A DNA stretch of 64,000 nt, taken from the NCBI RefSeq assembly GCF_014643535.1, contig NZ_BMJQ01000008.1, forward strand, positions 124,001-188,000, in the 5' to 3' direction. The position numbers and the translations under genes were made by a program. Positions 43,796 through 51,981 of this stretch are shown here, piece after piece (the stretch's first letter is position 1; each line of letters starts with the position of its first letter). This stretch comes from Aliidongia dinghuensis (GTDB lineage Bacteria > Pseudomonadota > Alphaproteobacteria > ATCC43930 > CGMCC-115725). Under the pieces are notes generated by a model. It saw only the letters and a list, made by a program, of their open reading frames with translations. It was not told the origin of the DNA and ran no database searches.

Positions 43796-43847
43796 GGCGG
43801 GCTCCGTACGATATGGTTGCATGATGTCATTTTGATATTATAGAGTC

Positions 43848-43862
43848 ATGTCAATTTGACAT
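43848..43862. promoter_or_regulatory. Palindromic operator, probable MarR site
   Basis: A perfect 15-base inverted repeat ATGTCAA-T-TTGACAT between the divergent monooxygenase and MarR genes, flanked by copies of ATGATGTCA at 43821 and 43864. Autoregulatory MarR proteins bind this sort of symmetric site in the shared promoter region. Confidence 0.7.
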
Positions 43863-43892
43863 CATGATGTCAATGTAATTCTATGGTGACAA

Positions 43893-44369
43893 ATGCGAGA
43901 GGCCGCACGAACGTCAGCCGGGACTGCCTTGACCGATCTCATGCTCGATCTGTTCAGGCTCAACAGCCGAATTCTCACGGCGGGGGACAGGCTGGTCGCC
44001 GGCCTGGGCCTGACGAGCGCCCGCTGGCAGGTGCTCGGCACCATTGCTGCGTCGGATCGGCCGCAACCGGTCGCGTGGCTCGCGCGCGACATGGGGGCCA
44101 ACCGCCAGAACGTCCAGCGTATCGTCAACGATCTGGAGAGGGGCGGGCTCATTGCCTTTGCGACCAACCCGCATCACCGGAGGGCGCAGCTCGTCGTGCT
44201 GACGGACAAGGGGAAACTGACGTTCGACGCCGCCATGCGCCTGCAGGCCCCATGGATCAACAGGCTCGCGGACGGGCTTCAGATCGAGGAGATAGCGACG
44301 ACGCACCGCGTCATGACGGCGCTCCGCCGGAAACTGGAAGCAGACGGAGAGGGCGATGAGCAAGCCTGA
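43893..44369 (+). CDS. MarR family transcriptional regulator
   Basis: 158 aa. Winged-helix core with LTSARWQVLGTIAASDRPQPVAWLARDMGANRQNVQRIVNDL (recognition helix at about residues 69-82) and the wing PHHRRAQLVVLTDKG. Helices at both ends form the dimer. Divergent from the monooxygenase, which it probably represses through the palindrome at 43848-43862. Confidence 0.88.
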   Translation: MREAARTSAGTALTDLMLDLFRLNSRILTAGDRLVAGLGLTSARWQVLGTIAASDRPQPVAWLARDMGANRQNVQRIVNDLERGGLIAFATNPHHRRAQLVVLTDKGKLTFDAAMRLQAPWINRLADGLQIEEIATTHRVMTALRRKLEADGEGDEQA

Positions 44370-44396
44370 CCGCTACCATGCGCGGGTAGCGGTCAG
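44366..44396. terminator. Perfect 12-bp hairpin between convergent genes
   Basis: CTGACCGCTACC pairs with GGTAGCGGTCAG; seven-base loop. It starts inside the MarR stop region and ends 13 bases from the end of the minus-strand acyl-CoA dehydrogenase, serving both directions. No T-tract. Confidence 0.65.
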
Positions 44397-44408
44397 AGGA
44401 CCAGACGG

Positions 44409-45542
44409 TCAGTTCGCAGCGGCGAAGCGGGCCAGGTGATGGTCGGCGTCGCCGAAGGTGCGGTCGATCAAGGTCAGGCGCTTGAAGTAATGGCCGCCGG
44501 CATATTCCTCGGTAATGCCGATGCCGCCGTGCATCTGCACCGCGGACTGGCCGATGAGGCGGCCCGAGCGGCCGATCTGCACTTTGGCAGCCGAGACCGC
44601 GCGGCTGCGCTCGTGCGGATGCGGGTCGTCCGCCCGGTCGGCCGCCAGGATCGCCATGGAGCGGGCCTGCTCGAGTGCCACTTCCATGTCGACCATGCGG
44701 TGCTGCAGCACCTGGAACGAGCCGATCGGCACGCCGAACTGGGTCCGGGTCTTGAGATAGTCGAGCGTCAGCGCGTTCAGCGCCTGCATGGCGCCGACTG
44801 CCTCGGCGCACAGATAGGCAATGGCGCGGTCGACCGCATGGGCCACGATCGGCAGCGCCTGGCCCGGCTCGCCGATCCGGGCCGAGGCCGGCACGCGAAC
44901 CCGGTCAAGCCGCAAGTCCGCCGCGCGCGTGCCGTCGATGTTCGGATAGGCGCGGATGGTCAGGCCCGGCGCATTCTTCGGCACCAGGAACAGCGAAATG
45001 CCATGCGGGTCGGTCGCGGTTCCGGCGGTGCGGGCCGAGACCAGGAACTGGTCGGCGGCGTCGCCGCCCAGCACCACGGCCTTGGCGCCGGTCAGCAGAT
45101 GGTCGGCGCCGTCGGGCTCGGCGCGTGTGTCGACATGGCAGAGCGTGTAGCGCGACTTGGGTTCGCCGTGGGCCAGCGCCAGGAACAGGTCGCCGGCCGC
45201 GACCTGCGGCAGCAGCTCCGTGCGCTGGGCGTCGCTGCCGGCCAGGCTGAGCGTACCGGCGCCGAGCACGATCGTCGGCATGTAGGGCTCGACCACGAGC
45301 GCGCGGCCGAATGCCTCCGCCACCACGGCGAGGTCGCCCATGGTGCCGTTGAGGCCGCCATATTCCTCGTCGATGCCGAGGCCGGTCACGCCCAGCTCGG
45401 CGAAGGTCGCCCAGAGCGCGCGGGAGAAACCGTCCGGGCCGGCCAGGATCTTCTTGCGCTCCTCGAAGCCGTAGCGCTCGCGCATCAGCCGGTCGGTCGT
45501 CTCGGCCAGCATGCGCTGGGTCTCGCTCAGCGTGAAATCCAT
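44409..45542 (-). CDS. Acyl-CoA dehydrogenase family protein
   Basis: 377 aa FAD-dependent dehydrogenase. It begins MDFTLSETQRMLAETTDRLM, has the middle beta domain and the C-terminal SAAKVQIGRSGRLIGQSAVQMHGGIGITEEYAGGHYFKRLTL-type end (shown as short segments QMHGGIGITEEY). It overlaps no neighbour and lies 16 bases after its partner. Likely makes a heteromeric or paired dehydrogenase with the 398 aa protein, as in steroid or branched acyl-CoA oxidation; the exact substrate is unknown. Confidence 0.87.
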   Translation of the reverse strand: MDFTLSETQRMLAETTDRLMRERYGFEERKKILAGPDGFSRALWATFAELGVTGLGIDEEYGGLNGTMGDLAVVAEAFGRALVVEPYMPTIVLGAGTLSLAGSDAQRTELLPQVAAGDLFLALAHGEPKSRYTLCHVDTRAEPDGADHLLTGAKAVVLGGDAADQFLVSARTAGTATDPHGISLFLVPKNAPGLTIRAYPNIDGTRAADLRLDRVRVPASARIGEPGQALPIVAHAVDRAIAYLCAEAVGAMQALNALTLDYLKTRTQFGVPIGSFQVLQHRMVDMEVALEQARSMAILAADRADDPHPHERSRAVSAAKVQIGRSGRLIGQSAVQMHGGIGITEEYAGGHYFKRLTLIDRTFGDADHHLARFAAAN

Positions 45543-45558
45543 GATCGGGTCGCTCCTC

Positions 45559-46755
45559 TCAAAGGCCCAAGAGCGACTTGCTCAGGATGTTGCGCTGGAT
45601 CTCGTTCGAGCCGCCGTAGATCGAGACCTTGCGATAGTTGAAGTAGGTGCCGGCGAGCGGCGCCGCATAGTCCGGGCCGATCGGCTCGCCGTTCCAGCCG
45701 GGCTCGAGCGCTTCCGGGTTGAAGGGGAGCGCGTAGGGGCCGACCGCCTCCATCATCAGCTCGGTCAGGCCCTGCTGCACCTCGGAGCCCTTGATCTTCA
45801 GCATGTTGGCTTCGGCGCCCGGCGCCTGGCCGCTCTTTTCGGCCGCGATCATGCGCAGGTTGGTGAGCTCGAGCGCCATCAGCTCGATCTCGAGCGCCGC
45901 CAGCTTCTCGCGGAACGCCTTGGTCTCGATCAGCGGCACGCCGTCGACCTCTTCGGCCGCAGCGATGGCCTTCAAGCGCTTCAGCTCGCGCTTGGACTGG
46001 CCGACGCGCGCGATGCCGGAGCGCTCGTGCGACAGCAGGAACTTGGCATAGGTCCAGCCCTTGCCGGGCTCGCCGACGATGTTCTCCTTCGGCACGCGCA
46101 CGTCATCGAAGAAGACCTCGTTCACCTCGTGCTCGCCGTCGATGGTGATGATCGGCCTGACCGTGATGCCCGGCGTCGCCATGTCGATCAGCAGCATCGA
46201 AATGCCCTCCTGCTTCTTCACGGTCGGGTCGGTGCGCACGAGGCAGAAGATCAGGTTGGCGTGCTGGGCGAGGGTGGTCCAGGTCTTCTGCCCGTTCACG
46301 ACCCAATGGTCGCCGTCGAGCACGGCCTTGGTGCGGAGCGAGGCGAGGTCGGAGCCGGAGCCCGGCTCCGAGAAGCCTTGGCACCACCAGTCCTCGCCCG
46401 AGAGAATGCGCGGCAGGTAATGCCGCTTCTGGGCGTCGTTGCCGAAGGCGATCAGCACCGGGCCGATCATGCTGATGCCGAAGGCGACGATCGGCGGCGC
46501 ACCTTCCTCGGCCATCACCTCTTCATGGATAAAGCGATAGACCGCGTTCCAGCCGCAGCCGCCATGTTCCTTGGGCCAGTTGGGGGCGACCCAGCCGCGC
46601 TGGGCGAGCTTGCGGTGCCAGGAGAGGTAATCCTCCTTGCTCAAGCGCTTGTGGTTCAGCACCCGGTCGCGCACCGCCGGGTCGAGCTCGGCCCGGACGA
46701 AGGCGCGCACTTCCTCGGCGAACGCGCGCTCCTCCTCGGAATATTTCAGGTCCAT
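45559..46755 (-). CDS. Acyl-CoA dehydrogenase family protein
   Basis: 398 aa. Start 46755 is chosen because GGGAGGG lies eight bases upstream; the frame to 46806 adds 17 residues with no ribosome site. Typical acyl-CoA dehydrogenase regions: GWVAPNWPKEHGGCGWN, CQGFSEPGSGSDLASLRT, HYVVNGQKTWTT-like, and C-terminal SIYGGSNEIQRNILSK. First gene of the pair, with a PsrA-type operator 33-46 bases upstream of the start, so fatty-acid-linked repression is likely. Confidence 0.88.
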   Translation of the reverse strand: MDLKYSEEERAFAEEVRAFVRAELDPAVRDRVLNHKRLSKEDYLSWHRKLAQRGWVAPNWPKEHGGCGWNAVYRFIHEEVMAEEGAPPIVAFGISMIGPVLIAFGNDAQKRHYLPRILSGEDWWCQGFSEPGSGSDLASLRTKAVLDGDHWVVNGQKTWTTLAQHANLIFCLVRTDPTVKKQEGISMLLIDMATPGITVRPIITIDGEHEVNEVFFDDVRVPKENIVGEPGKGWTYAKFLLSHERSGIARVGQSKRELKRLKAIAAAEEVDGVPLIETKAFREKLAALEIELMALELTNLRMIAAEKSGQAPGAEANMLKIKGSEVQQGLTELMMEAVGPYALPFNPEALEPGWNGEPIGPDYAAPLAGTYFNYRKVSIYGGSNEIQRNILSKSLLGL

Positions 46756-46787
46756 CGGCCGTACCCTCCCAGGTTGACGTTCTGATT

Positions 46788-46801
46788 CAAACGTTCGTTT
46801 G
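46788..46801. promoter_or_regulatory. PsrA-type operator upstream of acyl-CoA dehydrogenases
   Basis: CAAAC-GTTC-GTTTG, an inverted repeat that fits the published PsrA consensus (G/C)AAAC-N2-4-GTTTG(C/G). PsrA is a TetR-type repressor of fatty acid degradation genes in proteobacteria. Position just upstream of the acyl-CoA dehydrogenase start supports a real operator. Confidence 0.65.
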
Positions 46802-46842
46802 GTCAAACCTGTCGCCTGGCCGGCGAGGCGTCAAGCTTGTCG

Positions 46843-47532
46843 TTAGGCAGTCGGGCGATAGATGGTCGGGTCTGGAATGCCGGCCTCGGCGAAGCCCTTG
46901 GCGCGCAGCTGGCAGGAATCGCAGGTGCCGCAGGCGATGTTGGGCGGTTGCGGATCGTAGCAGCTCAGCGTCAGGGCGTAATCGACGCCGAGCTCGGTGC
47001 CGCGCCGGATGATCGCTGCCTTGTCGAGCTGCATCAGCGGCGCGTGGATCTTCAAGTGCTGCTTGCCCTCGACGCCGGCCTTGGTCGCAAGATTGGCGAG
47101 CGTCTCGAACGCGGCGATGAATTCCGGCCGGCAGTCGGGATAGCCTGAATAATCGAGCGCATTGACGCCGATGAAGACATCTTCCGCCCCCACGACCTCG
47201 GCATAGGCCAACGCGAAGGACAGGAAGATCGTGTTGCGCGCCGGCACATAGGTCACCGGGATGTCGTGCGCGGACGAGAGGTCGCGATCCTTCGGCACGA
47301 CGATGTCGGCCGTCAGCGCCGAGCCGCCGAACTGGCGAAGGTCGATGGCCGTGACCGCGTGATGCCGGATGCCGAGCGAGGCCACCACGCGCCGCGCCGC
47401 GTCGAGCTCGATCTTGTGCCGCTGGCCGTAGTCGAACGACAGCGCATGGACCTCGAAGCCCTGGGATTTGGCGATCGCCGCGACGGTGGCCGAATCCAGG
47501 CCCCCGCTGACCAGCACGATGGCGTTCTTCAT
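46843..47532 (-). CDS. queC: 7-cyano-7-deazaguanine synthase
   Basis: 229 aa. The PP-loop [12 protein letters not shown] opens the protein; the zinc cysteines are in the C-terminal CYDP and [15 protein letters not shown]; the family [37 protein letters not shown] and [15 protein letters not shown] are all present. Start 47532 has GGAG upstream; the longer frame to 47619 is not supported. Converts 7-carboxy-deazaguanine to preQ0 in queuosine synthesis. Confidence 0.95.
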   Translation of the reverse strand: MKNAIVLVSGGLDSATVAAIAKSQGFEVHALSFDYGQRHKIELDAARRVVASLGIRHHAVTAIDLRQFGGSALTADIVVPKDRDLSSAHDIPVTYVPARNTIFLSFALAYAEVVGAEDVFIGVNALDYSGYPDCRPEFIAAFETLANLATKAGVEGKQHLKIHAPLMQLDKAAIIRRGTELGVDYALTLSCYDPQPPNIACGTCDSCQLRAKGFAEAGIPDPTIYRPTA

Positions 47533-47660
47533 GGGGCGGGCACTCCTTCGGGTTCGGCGATCGTTTGTCTCTAAGAGGTTCGAGCGGGCGGAGCAAGATG
47601 GCTCGCCTCTCTCGGTCATCCCCCGCCTCTCGCGGGAATGACGAAAGAATATGACTTGAC

Positions 47661-47676
47661 CTAACGCCGATTTAAC
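47661..47676 (+). promoter_or_regulatory. CtrA-like box upstream of the S9 peptidase
   Basis: CTAA, seven bases, TTAAC, one base off the TTAA-N7-TTAAC consensus, about 72 bases upstream of the GTG start at 47748. Short motif, modest weight. Confidence 0.3.
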
Positions 47677-47747
47677 TTGTCCGCGGCTTTTCGCGCACTA
47701 GCTTCGTCCTTCAGGGCTCCGTCACGGGACCACCAGGAGGATCACTC

Positions 47748-49697
47748 GTGCAGAAATCGCTTCGTCTTTCCGCTCTCGGGGCTGCGGCCTTGGCCGTGGG
47801 CGCCGCAATCGTGCCGGCGCCGGCCAGGGCTGACCTGCCGCCGCTCATCGACGTGAAGGACTTCTTCAAGAACCCGCAGTCGGCCGGCTATCAGCTGTCG
47901 CCGCACGGCGAGTATCTCGCCTACCTGGCACCCTGGAACAATCGCTTGAACGTCTGGGTCAAGAAGATCGGCGGCGGCGAGCCGGTGCGCATCACCAATG
48001 ACCAGGACCGCGACATCCGCTCCTTCACCTGGACGACCGACGACCGCCTCGTCTATGGCCAGGACACGGCCGGCGACGAGAATTTCAAGCTGTTCTCGAT
48101 CAAGCGCGACGGCACCGGCATCATCAACCTGACGCCGTGGGACAAGGTGAAGGCGGACGTGGTCGATGTGCCGCGCAACGACCGGCGCCACATCCTGATC
48201 CAGCACAACCATCGCGACGCCAAGGTGTTCGACGTGTTCCGCGTCGACGTCGAGACCGGCAAGGCGACCCTGCTCATCAAGAACCCGGGCGACGTCTCCG
48301 GCTACGTCACCGACCACAACGGCATCATCCGGGTCGAGACCGTGACCGACGGTGTCAATGCCAAGATCCTTTACCGGCCTGACGCGAAGTCGAAGTTCAA
48401 GACGGTCATCACGACGAACTTCCGCGAGCAGGTGAGCCCGCAGCAGTTCACCTATGACAACAAGAACCTGGTCGCGACCTCGAACATCGGGCGCGACAAG
48501 CAGGCGCTGGTCGAGCTCGATCCGGCGACCGGCAAGGAACTGAAGGTGATCTACGAGAACCCGGAGGTCGACGTCGACGGCGCCATCGCGTCTGACGCGC
48601 GCAAGAAGCTGACGGGTGCGGTCTACGAGACCGACAAGCAGCATTACGTGTTCTTCGACGACCAGCGCGAGCAGCTGCAGAAGGATCTCGAGGCGAAGCT
48701 GCCGGGCGTCAACGTCGCGGTCGCCGGCACCGACCTCGACGAGAAGGTCTGGCTGGTCAAGACCTGGGGCGACCGCACGCGCGGCGACTATTACCTCTAT
48801 GACGGCAAGACCAAGCAGCTCGACCATCTGGCGTCGGTGACGCCCTGGCTCGACCAGAACCAGATGGCCGAGATGACGCCCGTCACCTACCAGTCGCGCG
48901 ATGGCCTGACGATCCACGCCTATCTGACGCTGCCGGCCGGCGTCGAGGCCAAGAACCTGCCGCTCATCGTCAACCCGCACGGCGGGCCATGGGTGCGCGA
49001 CAGCTGGGGCTTCGATCCGGAGGTGCAGTTCCTGGCGAACCGCGGCTATGCCGTGCTGCAGGTCAACTATCGCGGCTCGACCGGCTACGGTCGCAAGTTC
49101 TGGGAAGCGGGCTTCGGCCAGTGGGGCCGCACCATGCAGGACGACCTGACCGACGGCGCCAACGAGATGGTGAAGCGCGGCATTGCCGATCCGAAGCGCC
49201 TCGGCATCTACGGCGGCTCCTACGGCGGCTATGCGACGCTCGCCGGCGTCACCTTCACGCCCGACCTCTATGCCGCTGCCGTCGACTATGTCGGCGTCGC
49301 CAACCTGCTCACCTTCATGAACACGCTGCCGCCCTATTGGGAGCAGGGCCGCAAGATGCTCTACGAGATGGTCGGCAATCCGGAGGATCCGGCGCAGAAG
49401 GCGAAGCTTGAATCGCAGTCGCCGATCAACAGCGCCGACAAGATCAAGACGCCGCTCCTGGTCGCGCAGGGCTTGCACGACCCGCGCGTCAACAAGAACG
49501 AGTCCGACCAGATGGTGAAGGCGCTCAGGGCCCGCGGCGTCGACGTGCCCTACATGGTCAAGGACAACGAGGGTCACGGCTTCCACAACGAGGAGAACCG
49601 CTTCGACTTCTACCGGGCGATGGAGCAGTTCTTCGGCCATTACCTGGGCGGCCGCGTGGCACCCGGCCAGGACGTGCTGGCGAGCCTGAAGAGCTGA
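47748..49697 (+). CDS. S9 family peptidase (dipeptidyl/acylaminoacyl peptidase-like)
   Basis: 649 aa. Start GTG 47748 with AGGAGG seven bases upstream. A signal peptide ends at PARAD (about residue 28), so it is periplasmic. A beta-propeller covers about residues 30-390 (DRLVYGQDTAGDENFKLFSI); the C-terminal alpha/beta hydrolase has the catalytic Ser in GGSYGG (S491), Asp D578 in LHDPRVN and His H610 in GHGFHNE. Degrades small peptides. Monocistronic, with a hairpin after the stop. Confidence 0.92.
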   Translation: MQKSLRLSALGAAALAVGAAIVPAPARADLPPLIDVKDFFKNPQSAGYQLSPHGEYLAYLAPWNNRLNVWVKKIGGGEPVRITNDQDRDIRSFTWTTDDRLVYGQDTAGDENFKLFSIKRDGTGIINLTPWDKVKADVVDVPRNDRRHILIQHNHRDAKVFDVFRVDVETGKATLLIKNPGDVSGYVTDHNGIIRVETVTDGVNAKILYRPDAKSKFKTVITTNFREQVSPQQFTYDNKNLVATSNIGRDKQALVELDPATGKELKVIYENPEVDVDGAIASDARKKLTGAVYETDKQHYVFFDDQREQLQKDLEAKLPGVNVAVAGTDLDEKVWLVKTWGDRTRGDYYLYDGKTKQLDHLASVTPWLDQNQMAEMTPVTYQSRDGLTIHAYLTLPAGVEAKNLPLIVNPHGGPWVRDSWGFDPEVQFLANRGYAVLQVNYRGSTGYGRKFWEAGFGQWGRTMQDDLTDGANEMVKRGIADPKRLGIYGGSYGGYATLAGVTFTPDLYAAAVDYVGVANLLTFMNTLPPYWEQGRKMLYEMVGNPEDPAQKAKLESQSPINSADKIKTPLLVAQGLHDPRVNKNESDQMVKALRARGVDVPYMVKDNEGHGFHNEENRFDFYRAMEQFFGHYLGGRVAPGQDVLASLKS

Positions 49698-49703
49698 TAC
49701 GGA

Positions 49704-49728
49704 CGCGGGCGGGGCTCAACCCCGCCCG
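49704..49728 (+). terminator. Hairpin after the S9 peptidase gene
   Basis: Perfect 10-bp GC stem (GCGGGCGGGG with CCCCGCCCGC) around CTCAA, seven bases after the stop; no T-tract. Confidence 0.6.
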
Positions 49729-49940
49729 CAACAGACCGCTGTTACCCGCGGCACCTTGATCCTTGTGAGCATCCGCCTCTCGCGCATGTGCAACTCGTTC
49801 CTTTGGGCCAGTTTCATTCGGAAATACAACCATTTGTAGTCGTACTTGAATGGCACGACGCAGCAATAAGCTTTAAGTATGTGCTTCACAATAATATAAT
49901 CGATAATGTAAACAAAATACTTACTGTTCATGTGAGCGTG
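49729..49940. other. AT-rich non-coding stretch
   Basis: Part of the gap between the S9 peptidase and the small genes. From about 49790 the base composition falls to well below the genome norm. A 71-codon minus-strand frame exists (49716-49931) but has no ribosome site and no recognisable protein, so it is not called. Confidence 0.45.
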
Positions 49941-49968
49941 TTCACAAGCATTAATGATCGATTATAAG
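49941..49968 (+). promoter_or_regulatory. Sigma70-like promoter of the small-gene pair
   Basis: TTCACA, 16-base spacer, TATAAG: each hexamer is one base off consensus. The expected transcript start is near 49975, about 57 bases before ATG 50032; the leader holds a 7-bp hairpin (49982-49999, GCAGGCA with TGCCTGC). Three ATCGAT copies (49957, 49975, 50026) lie around it. Confidence 0.5.
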
Positions 49969-50031
49969 CAATATATCGATTGCAGGCACACCTGCCTGCG
50001 CACAAATTGGCCCCAGAAATGGAGAATCGAT

Positions 50032-50283
50032 ATGTCGTTCAATAATTTTCTGAACCCAACTTGGGTCGCTCCGGGCAATGACGTCTACTGGTGGTATACG
50101 TTTTACGATGATCGCGGCGCGCAATATGCAATGGCAAATTGCAAGACCCCCGACGGGCAGATGGTCACCACCGCCGAGGGCGACCGCCGCGAAGACGATG
50201 GTCATGTGACCTACTTCGTCAATTTCCACAACAACGGGCCGCAGCCCTGTTTCCACAACCTGAACGGCGGAGGCCTATCATGA
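50032..50283 (+). CDS. Small protein, unknown function (first of an overlapping pair)
   Basis: 83 aa. ATG 50032 has GGAGA six bases upstream. The sequence is rich in aromatic and Asn/Asp residues (VYWWYTFYDDRGAQYAMANC, FVNFHNNGPQPCFHNLNG), with two cysteines and a likely beta-sheet fold. No signal peptide. Its stop overlaps the next ATG (ATGA), so the two products are probably made together. I recognise no family; a small binding or toxin-like protein is possible but unproven. Confidence 0.6.
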   Translation: MSFNNFLNPTWVAPGNDVYWWYTFYDDRGAQYAMANCKTPDGQMVTTAEGDRREDDGHVTYFVNFHNNGPQPCFHNLNGGGLS

Positions 50284-50516
50284 GCAAGGTCACCGTTATC
50301 ACGGGCGCCGACGGCAAAATCGCCGTCATCGGCCACGGCCATCTGAGCGAGGCCAGCGTCCGGAAGACCGGCGGCGGGAGCCAGCCGATGGGCGGGCTGC
50401 GCGCCGGCCCGGGCCAGAAGCTCCATGAATTGGATCTGCCGGAGGACGTCTCGAACCTCGCAGACTTCGGCCTGCTGCAGAAGAAGATCCAGACCCACGC
50501 AAAAATCGGCGCCTGA
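50280..50516 (+). CDS. Small protein, unknown function (second of an overlapping pair)
   Basis: 78 aa. It starts SKVTVITGADGKIAVIGHGH, a beta-hairpin-like start, then a Gly-rich middle (KTGGGSQPMGGLRAGPGQ) and a helical, acidic C-terminus (LHELDLPEDVSNLADFGLLQ). Cysteine-free. Four-base overlap with the upstream gene. No recognised family. The Gly-rich stretch recalls a leader/core boundary, but there is no modification enzyme nearby. Confidence 0.6.
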   Translation: MSKVTVITGADGKIAVIGHGHLSEASVRKTGGGSQPMGGLRAGPGQKLHELDLPEDVSNLADFGLLQKKIQTHAKIGA

Positions 50517-50862
50517 CCGTGATCTGAATATTCGAAGCGGGGAGGAGCCGGTCCGCGGCTCCACTCCCGATCCCGTCGCGGAGATCAAGCCAGGTCAGAG
50601 GCTGGTGCCAGCCACGAAACTCGTGCGGTGGCACGCGTACCTGCAGTTCGGCGACGAAGCGCTCCCATTCGGTCGATTCACGGCCGCACCATTTTCCTAT
50701 CCGGCCTCGTCACACCCTTGTCCGAGCGACACACCGCAATAGCCGGCTGCTACCCGCTGGCCGCCGATCTGTGCGAGCATCCTGCTCGACCGATCGAGCC
50801 CGAACGGCCACACGGATACCCACACGACGCTCGATGCGGCGCGCTCCAGAGAGGAAAAACCC
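50517..50862. other. Intergenic region
   Basis: 346 bases with no supported gene. A 7-bp hairpin at 50544-50562 (GGAGCCG with CGGCTCC) lies 28 bases after the small-gene pair and could end its transcript, though without a T-tract. The promoter of the PfpI gene should lie in the second half. Confidence 0.4.
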
Positions 50863-51465
50863 ATGGCCAGCCTGAGAAAACCCGGCGAACCTGCAAAGAT
50901 CCTGTTCCTGGTCGGCGACTATGTCGAAGACTACGAGGTGATGGTGCCCTTCCAGGCGCTGGCCGCCGTCGGCCATCAGGTTCACGCCGTCTGCCCGGGC
51001 AAGAAGCCGGGCGACAAGGTCGCGACCGCGATCCATGATTTCGAAGGCGCGCAGACCTACAGCGAGAAGCGCGGCCATGACTTCGCGCTCAATGCCGATT
51101 TCGCCTCGGTCGAGGCCGCGGCCTACGACGCGCTCGTCATCCCGGGCGGCCGGGCGCCGGAATATCTCCGGCTCGACGAGAAGCTCGTTCGCCTGGTGAA
51201 GGAATTCATGCGTGCCGACAAGCCGGTCGCGGCCATCTGCCACGGCGCGCAGATCCTGGCGGCCGCCAAAGTCATCGAGGGGCGCGCGGTCTCGGCCTAT
51301 CCGGCCTGCCGGCCCGAGGTCGAGCTCGCCGGCGGGCGCTATGCCGAGATCGCGATCGACGCGGCGGTGACCGACGGCAAGCTCGTGACGGCGCCGGCCT
51401 GGCCGGCCCATCCGGCCTGGATCGGCCAGTTCCTCAAAGTGCTGGGCACTGAGATCACACTCTGA
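50863..51465 (+). CDS. DJ-1/PfpI family protein
   Basis: 200 aa. Nucleophile C126 in the elbow [10 protein letters not shown], with E in the N-terminal [15 protein letters not shown] and the general [15 protein letters not shown] segment; all fit the PfpI branch (protease-like, glyoxalase or stress protein). Followed after 19 bases by an RHH gene, and part of its C-terminal coding sequence is copied in the relict at 53892. Confidence 0.88.
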   Translation: MASLRKPGEPAKILFLVGDYVEDYEVMVPFQALAAVGHQVHAVCPGKKPGDKVATAIHDFEGAQTYSEKRGHDFALNADFASVEAAAYDALVIPGGRAPEYLRLDEKLVRLVKEFMRADKPVAAICHGAQILAAAKVIEGRAVSAYPACRPEVELAGGRYAEIAIDAAVTDGKLVTAPAWPAHPAWIGQFLKVLGTEITL

Positions 51466-51484
51466 ACCAAAGGACGCCGGACCG

Positions 51485-51811
51485 ATGTGCGAGATCTACG
51501 TCAAGGCCGACCCGATCCTCTACGAGGCCCGCTCGCGCTCGGTCCGCATCCATGGCGTCGTGACGAGCCTGCGCCTGGAAAACCTGTTCTGGGACGTGCT
51601 GGCCCAGATCGCCGCGCGCGACGGCATGACGACGAACCAGCTGATCGCGAAGCTCTATGACGAGCTGATGGAGCACCGGGGCGAGGTGCCGAACCTCGCC
51701 TCGTTCCTGCGTGTCAGCTGCATGCGGTACCTGAGCCTGCAAGCGAGCGGCGCCTTGCCGGAGCCGGCCGCCCCCGCGATGAGGCGGCCGGAGCGGCATA
51801 CGCTGCAGTAG
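51485..51811 (+). CDS. Ribbon-helix-helix domain protein (RHH_4)
   Basis: 108 aa. The core SVRIHGVVTSLRLENLFWDVLAQIAARDGMTTNQLIAKLYDEL (residues 19-60; two helices) is the RHH_4 type found in alphaproteobacterial small DNA-binding proteins, followed by NLASFLRVSCMRYLS. It is cotranscribed with the PfpI gene. Its last 28 bases are repeated at 53969-53998. Confidence 0.82.
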   Translation: MCEIYVKADPILYEARSRSVRIHGVVTSLRLENLFWDVLAQIAARDGMTTNQLIAKLYDELMEHRGEVPNLASFLRVSCMRYLSLQASGALPEPAAPAMRRPERHTLQ

Positions 51812-51813
51812 GG
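51784..51813 (+). repeat. 30-bp direct repeat, left copy
   Basis: Exact 30-base match with 53969-53998, including the RHH stop codon. It marks the left boundary of the LysR-SDR segment. Confidence 0.8.
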
Positions 51814-51981
51814 GGGGGTGGGATGCTCAAAGATACCGCACGACCTTTGTGCGTCGCAGCGCCACCAAGTCGGGTCCATGAATTCGTAGCGATCGGGAAT
51901 TTCGAGGCAGACGATTCTCGCGCTGCGCAAGCTCGGCTTGAATTGTGTCTGCGGAAGGAGGCTCTGGCAGCTGTTCATGCC

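Noticed and set aside
49716-49931. 71-codon frame in AT-rich DNA
   Set aside because: No ribosome site; stops and starts in AT-rich DNA give such frames by chance.
50280-50516. RiPP precursor with Gly-rich core
   Set aside because: No modification enzyme, protease or exporter nearby, and the C-terminus is helical and acidic rather than core-like.
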